A DNA stretch of 64,000 bases from Ignavibacteriota bacterium (GTDB taxonomy: Bacteria; Bacteroidota; Ignavibacteria; Ignavibacteriales; Ignavibacteriaceae), in contig CP053447.1 in assembly GCA_013285425.1 (NCBI GenBank), positions 2,114,001 to 2,178,000 of the forward strand, written 5' to 3'. How positions within the stretch are numbered: the stretch's first letter is position 1; the number at the start of each line of letters is the position of its first letter. Positions 26,970-35,252 of the stretch are shown piece by piece. Made by a program: the position numbers and the translations under genes. The notes under the pieces are model-generated. The model made no database searches. It saw only the letters and a list, made by a program, of their open reading frames with translations, and was not told where the DNA came from.

Positions 26970-27275
26970 AATTGAAATGTAAAAATAGCGAATTTAGAAT
27001 TCAAATATTGAAAAATTCTTCATACCTGGTTATCAGGATTTTCAGAAGTAATAAGAACTGTCAATGCTTGTTATAAAACCATTTTTTTTTATATTTGCCC
27101 ACGATTGTTAAGGTTAGATATTTTTCTGTTATCAATTTTTCCATGGATTAATAAAAACTTTTCAGAATCATATTTTGATTTATGTAATTATTTTTTGATT
27201 CATTAATAAAGTTGAATATTGAAATTATACTGTTTAATATTATAAGCAAAAAACAAAATTAAAAAGGTTGGCAGA
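26970..27275. other. Divergent intergenic region between mutS and the amidoligase operon
   Basis: About 306 AT-rich bases. On the plus strand it holds a consensus promoter (27068-27097) and then a leader of roughly 170 bases without an evident riboswitch or terminator. On the minus strand TTG-N20-TACATTTC (27004-26974) is a weak mutS promoter candidate. Confidence 0.5.
27068..27097 (+). promoter_or_regulatory. Promoter of the ATP-grasp/amidoligase operon
   Basis: TTG at 27068-27070, 19 bases, then TATATTTG at 27090-27097, a full match to the Bacteroidota consensus. Predicted transcription start is near 27104, leaving a long leader before 27276. Confidence 0.6.
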
Positions 27276-28232
27276 ATGAAAAAGATCGGAATTCTCTTTG
27301 GGCAGGAAAATACTTTTCCACCCGCTTTTGTTGAAAGAGTTAATAACAAAAAAGAAAGTGGAGTAATAGCTGAGTTAGCTCATATTAATAAAGTTATTCA
27401 GGGCGAACCACTTGGTTATGATGTTCTGATTGATAGAATTTCCCAGGATGTTCCGTTCTATCGTGCAATGTTAAAAAATGCAGCAATTACCGGTACAGCA
27501 GTAATCAACAATCCTTTTTGGTGGAGTGCGGATGATAAATTTTTTAATAACGCACTTGCAACACAGATCGGAGTTGCTGTTCCAAAAACTGTCATCCTCC
27601 CGTCAAATCAACATCCGCCGGATACAAATGAAAGATCTTTCCGTAATTTAGCATACCCGTTGGATTGGGAAGGAATTTTCAAATATGTTGGCTTTCCTGC
27701 TTACTTTAAACCGTTTGCCGGCGGCGGCTGGAAAAATGTTTATAAGCTGAATAATATGGATGAATTCTTTAAAGCATATAACGAAACTGAACAGCTTGTA
27801 ATGATGCTTCAGGAAGAAATTATCTTTACAGAGTATTTCAGATGTTATTGCCTGGACAGACAGGATGTTCACATTATGCAATATGATCCAAAACAGCCGC
27901 ATCATTTACGTTATGTAAGAAATCCAAAACCAATTGAGAAAAAATTATTGGATAAAATACATAATGGAGTTCTGGAATTAAACAAAGCTTTAGGATATGA
28001 TTTTAATACTGTTGAGTTTGCTGTAAGAGACGGAATCCCTTATGCAATTGATTTCTGTAATCCCGCTCCTGATGCTGATGTAAATTCTGTTGGTCAGGAA
28101 AATTTTGAATGGATAGTTGAAGCAGCAGCAAATATGGCTATCAGAAGAGTAAAAGTGCATAAACCAGGTCAGAATAATTTAACCTGGGGCTCGTTTATAA
28201 CATCATTTGCAAACAATAAACCGATAAAATAA
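27276..28232 (+). CDS. ATP-grasp enzyme, substrate unknown
   Basis: ATP-grasp enzymes join a carboxylate to an amine or thiol through an acyl-phosphate. The 318-residue protein opens with a Rossmann-like MKKIGILFGQEN. It has the nucleotide-binding 'YFKPFAGGGWKNVY' at 143-156 (Lys145 and a glycine-rich loop) and the metal/phosphate-binding end 'VEFAVRDGIPYAIDFCNPAPD' at 246-266 with acidic residues. This is the RimK/D-Ala-D-Ala-ligase-like architecture, but I cannot place it in a named subfamily. It is the first gene of a four-gene run (gaps 15, 48 and 1 base) that also holds a GCS2-type ligase and a glutamine amidotransferase, so it probably makes one amide bond of a small metabolite. Confidence 0.75.
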   Translation: MKKIGILFGQENTFPPAFVERVNNKKESGVIAELAHINKVIQGEPLGYDVLIDRISQDVPFYRAMLKNAAITGTAVINNPFWWSADDKFFNNALATQIGVAVPKTVILPSNQHPPDTNERSFRNLAYPLDWEGIFKYVGFPAYFKPFAGGGWKNVYKLNNMDEFFKAYNETEQLVMMLQEEIIFTEYFRCYCLDRQDVHIMQYDPKQPHHLRYVRNPKPIEKKLLDKIHNGVLELNKALGYDFNTVEFAVRDGIPYAIDFCNPAPDADVNSVGQENFEWIVEAAANMAIRRVKVHKPGQNNLTWGSFITSFANNKPIK

Positions 28233-28247
28233 GAAAGAAGAGTTACT

Positions 28248-29360
28248 ATGACAGAGGCTGGTTTATTTACACTTGGAGTTGAAGAAGAATTTCAAATTGT
28301 TGATCCGGTTACACGTGAATTAAAATCTCACATACAGCAAATCCTTGAAGATGGAAAGATTATACTTAAGGAAAATGTAAAAGCAGAGATGCATCAATCT
28401 GTGGTTGAAATAGGAACCGATATTTGCCGTGATGTAAAAGATGCACGGGAACAAGTAACAAAACTCAGAACTGATCTTGCAAAACTTGCAATGAAGAACG
28501 GACTCAAAATTGCAGCCGCAGGCACACATCCTTTTTCTCATTGGAAAGATCAAAAGATAACCGAACACCCGCGTTACAAGGTAATAATTGATGATATGCA
28601 GCAGGTTGCCCGTGCTAATTTAATTTTTGGATTACACGTTCACGTCGGTGTGGAAGATCGTGAAGTAGCAATTCATATTATGAATGCCGCAAGATATTTC
28701 TTACCTCATATTTTTGCTTTGTCAACCAACTCGCCTTTCTGGCTTGGAAGAAATACAGGATTTAAATCTTATAGAAGCAAAGTGTTTGACAGATTTCCGC
28801 GTACAGGTATCCCTGATTATTTTAACGGAGTATCTGAGTATGATAAATTTGTTGATTTACTTGTAAAAACAGGTTGTATTGATAATGCAAAAAAAATATG
28901 GTGGGATATCCGTGTTCACCCGGTTTTTAAAACATTAGAATTCCGTATATGCGATATACCGATGAGAATTGACGAAACAATAGCGCTAACAGCAATTATG
29001 CAGGCAGTAGTTGCAAAACTTCATAAATTAATAAAACAAAATCTTGGATTTCGTCTGTACCGCAGAGCGCTGATTGCAGAAAATAAATGGCGGGCTGCTC
29101 GTTATGGTATTAACAGTAAACTGATTGATTTCGGGAAAAAAGAAGAAGTTGAATTCAATAAACTTGCTGATGAATTACTTGAGTTTATAGATGATGTTGT
29201 TGATGAACTTAACTCAAGGGAAGAAGTAAATTACATACATAAAATTATTGAGATGGGAACCGGTGCGGATAGACAGCTTGCTGTTTGGGAACAATCACGA
29301 GATACGAAGAATGTAGTTGATTATATTATCGAAGAGACTTACAAGGGATTAAAACTTTAA
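28248..29360 (+). CDS. YbdK/GCS2-family carboxylate-amine ligase
   Basis: Members of this glutamate-cysteine-ligase-like family couple a carboxylate to an amine using ATP. The 370-residue protein has the family opening TLGVEEEFQIVDP (8-20), whose Glu residues bind metal. It also has 'EIGTDIC' near 54, 'FGLHVHVGVED' near 126-136, and 'IWWDIRVHPVFKTLEFRICDIP' near 221-242. The C-terminal helical region is complete. YbdK itself is only weakly active as a gamma-glutamyl-cysteine ligase, so glutathione-type synthesis cannot be claimed. Its position between an ATP-grasp protein and a glutamine amidotransferase suggests a multi-enzyme route to an amide- or peptide-like compound. A GAAAGAAGAG ribosome-binding site precedes the ATG. 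Confidence 0.85.
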   Translation: MTEAGLFTLGVEEEFQIVDPVTRELKSHIQQILEDGKIILKENVKAEMHQSVVEIGTDICRDVKDAREQVTKLRTDLAKLAMKNGLKIAAAGTHPFSHWKDQKITEHPRYKVIIDDMQQVARANLIFGLHVHVGVEDREVAIHIMNAARYFLPHIFALSTNSPFWLGRNTGFKSYRSKVFDRFPRTGIPDYFNGVSEYDKFVDLLVKTGCIDNAKKIWWDIRVHPVFKTLEFRICDIPMRIDETIALTAIMQAVVAKLHKLIKQNLGFRLYRRALIAENKWRAARYGINSKLIDFGKKEEVEFNKLADELLEFIDDVVDELNSREEVNYIHKIIEMGTGADRQLAVWEQSRDTKNVVDYIIEETYKGLKL

Positions 29361-29408
29361 TCCGTTCCTGTAACTCTAAGATAGCAGAAAGGAAAATTTT
29401 TAATTATT

Positions 29409-30242
29409 ATGAACAAGACACAAATAAAAGTTGCAACAATAGACCTGTATAACAACGAACGAAATGAGGGAATGCGCTGCATAAAGGAAATTGTTTCGGA
29501 TGTTGGCAGAAAGAACCATAACATTGATTTGAAGTATGCGGTTTTTGAAACAAGATACAAAGGTGATGTTCCTGATTTGAGTTATGATATTTTTATTTCA
29601 TCCGGTGGACCAGGCAGCCCGTTTGAAGGTGAAAATCAGCAGTGGGATAAAGATTATTTTAATCTGATTGATAAAATCTGGAATCACAATCAAACCTCAG
29701 AGCAAAAGAAATATATTTTTTTCATCTGCCACTCTTTTCAGATGATGGCAAGATATTTTAAGTTCGGTGAAGTTAATAAGCGATTTATTAATTCATTTGG
29801 TGTTATGCCTTTTACAAGAACAGAAGATGGAAAGAAAGATATCATTCTTCAGAGCCTTACTGACCCCTTTTATGCTGCTGATATCCGGCATTGGCAGGTT
29901 GTAAATCCAAATATGAAGAAGCTTAATGAATCCGGAGTAAAAATTTTATCCTGGGAAATACCTGAAGAAGAAAACAAAGATAATCCGGCAATCACTGCTG
30001 TTAGAATTTCAAATGAAATAGTTGGAACACAATTTCATCCTGAAGCTGACCCTGAAAGTATGCTTTTCCATTTTAAACAAGATGAGAGAAAGAAATTTAT
30101 TATTGATCGTTATAGCGAAGACAAATACTGGGAAATGATAGGTTTACTTGAACAGCCTGATAAAATAAAATTAACTAGAAAAACGGTTATCCCTAATTTT
30201 CTAAACAATGCTGTCAATGATTTGGTTTTAATCACTGCTTAA
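29409..30242 (+). CDS. Class I glutamine amidotransferase-like protein
   Basis: The class I GATase fold hydrolyses glutamine to deliver ammonia, or in related members cleaves gamma-glutamyl bonds. In this 277-residue protein 'IFISSGGPGSPFEG' (61-74) is the oxyanion region, 'FFICHSFQMMA' holds the nucleophile Cys107, and 'TQFHPEADPESM' holds His210 and Glu212, so the triad is complete. The usual glycines around the cysteine (G-x-C-x-G) are changed to I-C-H-S-F, which may alter substrate use. The ~55-residue tail after the Glu is extra. The stop at 30242 is followed by the next ATG after one base. Either an ammonia donor to the neighbouring ligases or a gamma-glutamyl hydrolase is possible. Confidence 0.8.
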   Translation: MNKTQIKVATIDLYNNERNEGMRCIKEIVSDVGRKNHNIDLKYAVFETRYKGDVPDLSYDIFISSGGPGSPFEGENQQWDKDYFNLIDKIWNHNQTSEQKKYIFFICHSFQMMARYFKFGEVNKRFINSFGVMPFTRTEDGKKDIILQSLTDPFYAADIRHWQVVNPNMKKLNESGVKILSWEIPEEENKDNPAITAVRISNEIVGTQFHPEADPESMLFHFKQDERKKFIIDRYSEDKYWEMIGLLEQPDKIKLTRKTVIPNFLNNAVNDLVLITA

Positions 30243-30243
30243 T

Positions 30244-31425
30244 ATGATCCCTGAAATCAGAAAAAAATTTAACAGCGAGTTTACTGATCAGTTATATCAT
30301 ACATATCTTGATGATCTGAATTCAGTGCTTAGATATCCGCCAGACTTTAGGGTTTGCGAAACCCCGCTTTTTCTTAGCAGGGATCTTACAAGTGAACTAA
30401 TTAAAGCTTGTGATGATATAACCGGGCAAATTCAAAAAGAAGAATTCTTAAAGAGATCTGAAGATGCAATACCAGCTCATTTGAAAGTTCCTGATAATTT
30501 TGAGCATCCGCCATTTTTGCAATTAGATTTTGCTATTACAAAAACTGACGATAAATATATTCCAAAACTTATCGAGCTTCAGGCATTTCCGTCTCTTTAC
30601 GGTTTTCAGGTTTATCTCAGCGATACAATAAAAAAACATTTTGATATACCGGTTGGTTTTAATAATTATTTCAGCGGATTAAATAAAACCACTTACCGCA
30701 ATTTATTAACTGAATGTATTCTTGCTAAACACGATCCGGTTAATGTAATTCTTCTTGAAATTGAACCTGAAAAACAAAAAACACGGATTGATTTTGCGGC
30801 TACTGAAGAACTGACAGGAATAACAACGGTTTGTCTTTCTAAGGTTAAGAAAAGAGGAAAAAAATTATTTTACTTTAGGGATGGAAAAGAAGTTGAAATC
30901 AAACGCATTTATAATCGGGTAATCTTTGATGAGCTTGAAAGAAAAAATCTTGAATTTGAATTTAACTTTAAAGATGAAATCGAAGCAGAATGGGCAGGGC
31001 ATCCTGATTGGTTTTTTAAGATAAGTAAATTTTCTCTGCCTCAGCTTGATGGTAATTATGTGCCGGAGTGTTATTACTTAAATCAGCTTGAAAGTTATCC
31101 TGATAACTTAAATGATTTTGTTTTAAAACCACTTTTTTCATTTGCCGGACTCGGGGTTGAAGTTGATGTTACTAAAGAGAAACTTGATTCTATAAAAAAT
31201 AAAGACAACTATATTTTACAGCAAAAAGTTGATTATGCTCCGTTGATCGAAACCCCCGATGGATTTTCAAAAGTTGAAATACGTATGATGTTTTTATGGA
31301 AAGATAGAAATCAAAAGCCAATGCTTGTTAATAATCTTATCCGCACAAGTAAAGGTAAAATGATGGGTGTGGATTTTAATAAAAATAAGACATGGATCGG
31401 ATCGAGTATAGCTTTTCATCCATGA
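30244..31425 (+). CDS. ATP-grasp-like protein, unassigned
   Basis: The 393-residue protein has no signal peptide or membrane helix. Its C-terminal part looks like an ATP-grasp: 'DFVLKPLFSFAGLGVEVDV' (291-309, with Lys295 and a Gly-rich turn), 'YILQQKVDYAPLIET' near 325, 'VEIRMMFLWKD' near 345 and a terminal 'NNLIRTSKGKMMGVDFNKN'. The first 150 residues contain 'LQLDFAIT' and 'PKLIELQAFPSLYGFQ', a conserved-looking block that could be the substrate site. The arrangement is reminiscent of glutathionylspermidine-synthase-like or other non-canonical ATP-grasps, but the assignment is tentative. It follows the amidotransferase by one base and must be cotranslated, so a second ligation step in the same pathway is the best inference. 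Confidence 0.6.
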   Translation: MIPEIRKKFNSEFTDQLYHTYLDDLNSVLRYPPDFRVCETPLFLSRDLTSELIKACDDITGQIQKEEFLKRSEDAIPAHLKVPDNFEHPPFLQLDFAITKTDDKYIPKLIELQAFPSLYGFQVYLSDTIKKHFDIPVGFNNYFSGLNKTTYRNLLTECILAKHDPVNVILLEIEPEKQKTRIDFAATEELTGITTVCLSKVKKRGKKLFYFRDGKEVEIKRIYNRVIFDELERKNLEFEFNFKDEIEAEWAGHPDWFFKISKFSLPQLDGNYVPECYYLNQLESYPDNLNDFVLKPLFSFAGLGVEVDVTKEKLDSIKNKDNYILQQKVDYAPLIETPDGFSKVEIRMMFLWKDRNQKPMLVNNLIRTSKGKMMGVDFNKNKTWIGSSIAFHP

Positions 31426-31539
31426 TGATTTATTTTTTATTTTCTTAACAAATAGGTTTAAATCTATTTCACACTATATTTTATTATATTTCAACTCAAA
31501 TCTTTGTAATTCTGTTCTATCATTTAATCTCGAAGTATT

Positions 31540-34500
31540 ATGATTACTTATTATTTCCACGTCTCTAAAGAATCAAGAATTAAATATTCATTTGAAGAAA
31601 ATTTATTTGCTCTGCAAGGAAATCTGATAATTTCAGACTTTTCTGCTGCAAGACTGATTTCTGAAAAGATAAATACCGTCAGACGCGAAGAAGGCAAATT
31701 TGAGATGCAGGTAACCGCAGGACAAATAAACGCACTCGGTTTACTCCACGAAATATTACATCTTCTTATCAGAAAATACGAGGAAAATAACAATGCTAAT
31801 GTTTTCAAAAGCAGTTTTGATTATCTGAAGAATACTTTAAGTGAAGATGAACTGAATAAAACATTATTAAAATTTATCGAAGAATTTCCGCCGCTGTCTG
31901 TTTTTCAGAATAAGATTAGTTCTGATGATTATTTAAAAGACATAACAGGAAATAAAGATAATAGTGAAATAATTCTGGAAGAGTTGATTTTATTAAATCT
32001 GGAAAACATAAATCCGGCTACATATCAGCTTAAAGAACTTTATAATGATGAAAAGCTTGCCAATGAAACAAAGTACAAAGAAATAATAGAACAAACTGAA
32101 ATCTTTTTTGAAAATGAACCAAAGATCGGCGGATTTAATTTAATCTCTTTTTTACGTAAACCGATTATTCAAAGTCCTTATAACATCGAAGAGCAATTAG
32201 ATTTTATCAGATCAAACTGGACAGATTTTATTGATGAATCTGTTTTAACAAAAATTCTTTCAGGCAAGGATCTTATTCACGAAGATTATAAATTGTTTGT
32301 TCAGCATGGTGGCGGTGAAAAAGGAACTCCGCCTGTCCCCTCTTATGAATTTGATTACAAATATTTCGAATCATTAAAACAAAAGCTTGCTGAAGGCAGA
32401 AAACTATCGCCTGAGGAATATGAATATTATCAGATAGAAACAAAAAGATTTACTGAAGACCTTGATTGGATGCCTCGTGTTGTAATGATTGCCAAGAATG
32501 CTTCTGTGTGGCTTTTTCAGTTGTCTCAAAAATATGGCAGAGAAATTAAAACACTTGACCAGATTCCTGATGAAGAACTCGACAGACTTGCACGCTGGAA
32601 TTTTACAGCTTTGTGGCTAATAGGTATTTGGGAGCGAAGTTCTGCATCCAGAAAAATCAAACAGATAATGGGAAATCCTGAAGCAGCTTCATCAGCTTAT
32701 TCTTTATATAATTACGAAATTGCTGATGAGCTTGGGGGTGAATCTGCTTTTGAAAAACTTAAAGCACGTGCATGGCAGCGAGGGATAAGATTATCAAGTG
32801 ATATGGTTCCAAATCATACTGGAATTTATTCCAAATGGGTTGTTGATAAACCAGATTATTTTATTCAATCAAAAATTCCTCCATATCCAAACTATAAATT
32901 TACCGGTCCAAATCTTTCGGATGATGAAAGAGTTGAAGTAAGAATTGAAGATCAATATTACTCAAGAACCGATGCAGCAGTTGTTTTCGAGCGGCTTGAT
33001 AAATATACCGGTAACCGTACTTATATCTATCACGGCAACGATGGAACGAATATGCCGTGGAATGATACCGCTCAGTTAAATCTGATGAAACCCGAGGTTC
33101 GTGAATCATTAATCCAGACTATAATGCACGTTGCACGAAAAACTCCTATTATCAGATTTGATGCAGCAATGACTCTTGCAAAAAAGCATTATCAAAGATT
33201 ATGGTTTCCTATTCCCGGTACCGGTGGAGCTATTCCTTCACGTTCGGACTATGCTATGACACGCTCTCAGTTTGATGATATTATGCCAAATGAATTTTGG
33301 CGCGAAGTTGTGGATCGTATTAATTCGGAAATGCCAAACACCCTTTTACTTGCTGAAGCTTTCTGGTTAATGGAAAGTTATTTTGTTCGAACTCTTGGAA
33401 TGCATCGTGTTTACAACAGTGCATTTATGCATATGTTTATGAAAGAAGAAAATGAGAAATATAAATTACTGATAAAAAATACGTTAGCCTTTAATCCAGA
33501 AATACTTAAACGATATGTAAACTTTATGAGTAACCCGGATGAAGAAACTGCAATAAATCAATTCGGTAAAGGTGATAAGTACTTTGGCGTTGCAACAATG
33601 CTTGTAACTTTACCTGGTTTGCCGATGTTTGCACACGGACAGCTTGAAGGTTTTTCCGAAAAGTATGGTATGGAATATAAGCGCTCCTATTATACTGAAT
33701 TTATAGATGAACATTTAGTCTGGCTTCATGAAAAAGAAATCTTCCCTCTTACAAAGAAAAGATATTTATTCAGTCAGGTTATTGATTTTGAGTTGTACGA
33801 TTTTATTGATTCAGCTGGAAACTGTAATGAAAATGTTTTTGCTTTTACTAATAAAAGCGGAAATGAAACTGCTCTGGTGATTTACAATAATTCCTATACT
33901 GAAGCAATCGGAAAAATTTATTATTCATGCGAGAAATCTTACGGTGAAGAGGGAAAAACAAAAACAACTTCCATTGATAAGGAATTAAACATTTCTTCAT
34001 TCTTCGGACACTATTACATTTTTAAGGATTATGTTAGTCAGCTTGAATACATTACTTCGGGTACTGAAATAAGTTCGAATGGATTCTCATTTCACTTAAT
34101 GGGATATCAAAGAAAAGTCCTGCTTGAGTTCAGAGAAGTATATGATGTTGATGGCAGATATAAAAAACTTTATGATCAGTTGAATGGGCGCGGTGTTGAT
34201 TCCATTCAGCGGGCAATAGGAGAAATGAATTTAGCACCATTCCATAATTCATTAACTCACTTCTCAACATCTATTAAATTCAGTAAGCTTTTACTGGCAT
34301 TGGATTACAGCAATAATGATGAGGTTGAAATTCCAAAATTTGATGATGAGTTATTGACAATTATAAATACTCTGGAACATGTTTCACAAAAGACTATTGA
34401 AAAAGATATCTTACTTATCTCAATTCAAACTGACATTTTGAATCTTAACCAGTTTAATAATCTTACTAAAGAAGTTTTGTCTTCTGCAAGACCACCGAAA

Positions 34501-35232
34501 TGGATGAATGAACTGATTTCAGTTTTACACAGCAATAATGACAGGGAAAGGAAAAATAACTTATCTTTTCTCTTGTTAAATAAAATATTGTTTAAGATAT
34601 TGCAATCAATATCCGATGAAAAAATTAATTATAAAGTATTTGACCAGTTGCTGCTTTGGAAGCCTCTTTTTGAAATTTTTGGTTTCTTAAGATTTGAGGA
34701 TGCAGGCAAATATTATGAGCTAAGCCGGCTTCTTTACAAAGCTGATTATCTTTTAACTAATCCTGATGATTTATTAAATAATTTTATTAATGACGATCTG
34801 GCAGGTAAGTTTATTCAAATAAATGAATATCAGGATAAGAAGTACTTTAACAAAGAAAGAATTGAACTGCTGCTTAAATGGGTTTTATTCAATTCAGTTT
34901 TTGATTCCGCACTTGATTATAAAAACATTACAAAAAAATCTTTTACTGAATCTTTAAAGAATTTATTTACGGGTTACAAAGATATTTTAGATAGAATAAA
35001 TAAGAGTGAATACAAAATTGAAAATATTATAGCAGCTACTGATATAAGTAAACCTAAACACAGAAAGGGAAAGGCTGTAACTAAAGCAAAGATAAAAACT
35101 AAGATTAAGAATAAGACTAAACCGATACGTTCAAAGAAAAAGTTATCTGAAACTAAGACTAAAAAATCTAAACTAACGGTTAAGAAAAAATCAAAAACAG
35201 GAGAGAAAAAAAAGAAATCAAAAAAAACATAA
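31540..35232 (+). CDS. Large GH13 alpha-amylase-like protein with lysine-rich tail
   Basis: The 1230-residue protein lacks a signal peptide, so it should be cytoplasmic. Residues 1-300 are a helical, unassigned region. The GH13 barrel spans about 305-760: region I DMVPNH (421-426), region II IIRFDAAMT (nucleophile Asp541), region III LLLAEAFW (Glu606), region IV NFMSNPDEE (Asp667). In region IV the usual N-H-D is N-P-D, so the conserved His is missing. About 760-1150 is an unassigned beta- then helix-rich part with 'YQRKVLLEFREVYD' near 860. The last ~65 residues are almost all Lys, Thr and Ser, a basic low-complexity tail. It begins 115 bases after the ATP-grasp gene on the same strand. A transferase or hydrolase on alpha-glucans or a glucosylated metabolite is inferred. 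Confidence 0.75.
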   Translation: MITYYFHVSKESRIKYSFEENLFALQGNLIISDFSAARLISEKINTVRREEGKFEMQVTAGQINALGLLHEILHLLIRKYEENNNANVFKSSFDYLKNTLSEDELNKTLLKFIEEFPPLSVFQNKISSDDYLKDITGNKDNSEIILEELILLNLENINPATYQLKELYNDEKLANETKYKEIIEQTEIFFENEPKIGGFNLISFLRKPIIQSPYNIEEQLDFIRSNWTDFIDESVLTKILSGKDLIHEDYKLFVQHGGGEKGTPPVPSYEFDYKYFESLKQKLAEGRKLSPEEYEYYQIETKRFTEDLDWMPRVVMIAKNASVWLFQLSQKYGREIKTLDQIPDEELDRLARWNFTALWLIGIWERSSASRKIKQIMGNPEAASSAYSLYNYEIADELGGESAFEKLKARAWQRGIRLSSDMVPNHTGIYSKWVVDKPDYFIQSKIPPYPNYKFTGPNLSDDERVEVRIEDQYYSRTDAAVVFERLDKYTGNRTYIYHGNDGTNMPWNDTAQLNLMKPEVRESLIQTIMHVARKTPIIRFDAAMTLAKKHYQRLWFPIPGTGGAIPSRSDYAMTRSQFDDIMPNEFWREVVDRINSEMPNTLLLAEAFWLMESYFVRTLGMHRVYNSAFMHMFMKEENEKYKLLIKNTLAFNPEILKRYVNFMSNPDEETAINQFGKGDKYFGVATMLVTLPGLPMFAHGQLEGFSEKYGMEYKRSYYTEFIDEHLVWLHEKEIFPLTKKRYLFSQVIDFELYDFIDSAGNCNENVFAFTNKSGNETALVIYNNSYTEAIGKIYYSCEKSYGEEGKTKTTSIDKELNISSFFGHYYIFKDYVSQLEYITSGTEISSNGFSFHLMGYQRKVLLEFREVYDVDGRYKKLYDQLNGRGVDSIQRAIGEMNLAPFHNSLTHFSTSIKFSKLLLALDYSNNDEVEIPKFDDELLTIINTLEHVSQKTIEKDILLISIQTDILNLNQFNNLTKEVLSSARPPKWMNELISVLHSNNDRERKNNLSFLLLNKILFKILQSISDEKINYKVFDQLLLWKPLFEIFGFLRFEDAGKYYELSRLLYKADYLLTNPDDLLNNFINDDLAGKFIQINEYQDKKYFNKERIELLLKWVLFNSVFDSALDYKNITKKSFTESLKNLFTGYKDILDRINKSEYKIENIIAATDISKPKHRKGKAVTKAKIKTKIKNKTKPIRSKKKLSETKTKKSKLTVKKKSKTGEKKKKSKKT

Positions 35233-35252
35233 ACTTAAAAGGAGGCAAAACT

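Noticed and set aside
26974..27004. mutS promoter TTG-N20-TACATTTC on the minus strand
   Set aside because: One mismatch in -7, and the predicted start would fall inside the start codon. Kept only as a weak possibility.
31747..31761. HExxH (HEILH, residues 70-74) in the GH13-like protein, suggesting a zinc protease domain
   Set aside because: It falls in a predicted amphipathic helix with no third ligand or protease context. It is probably a chance match.
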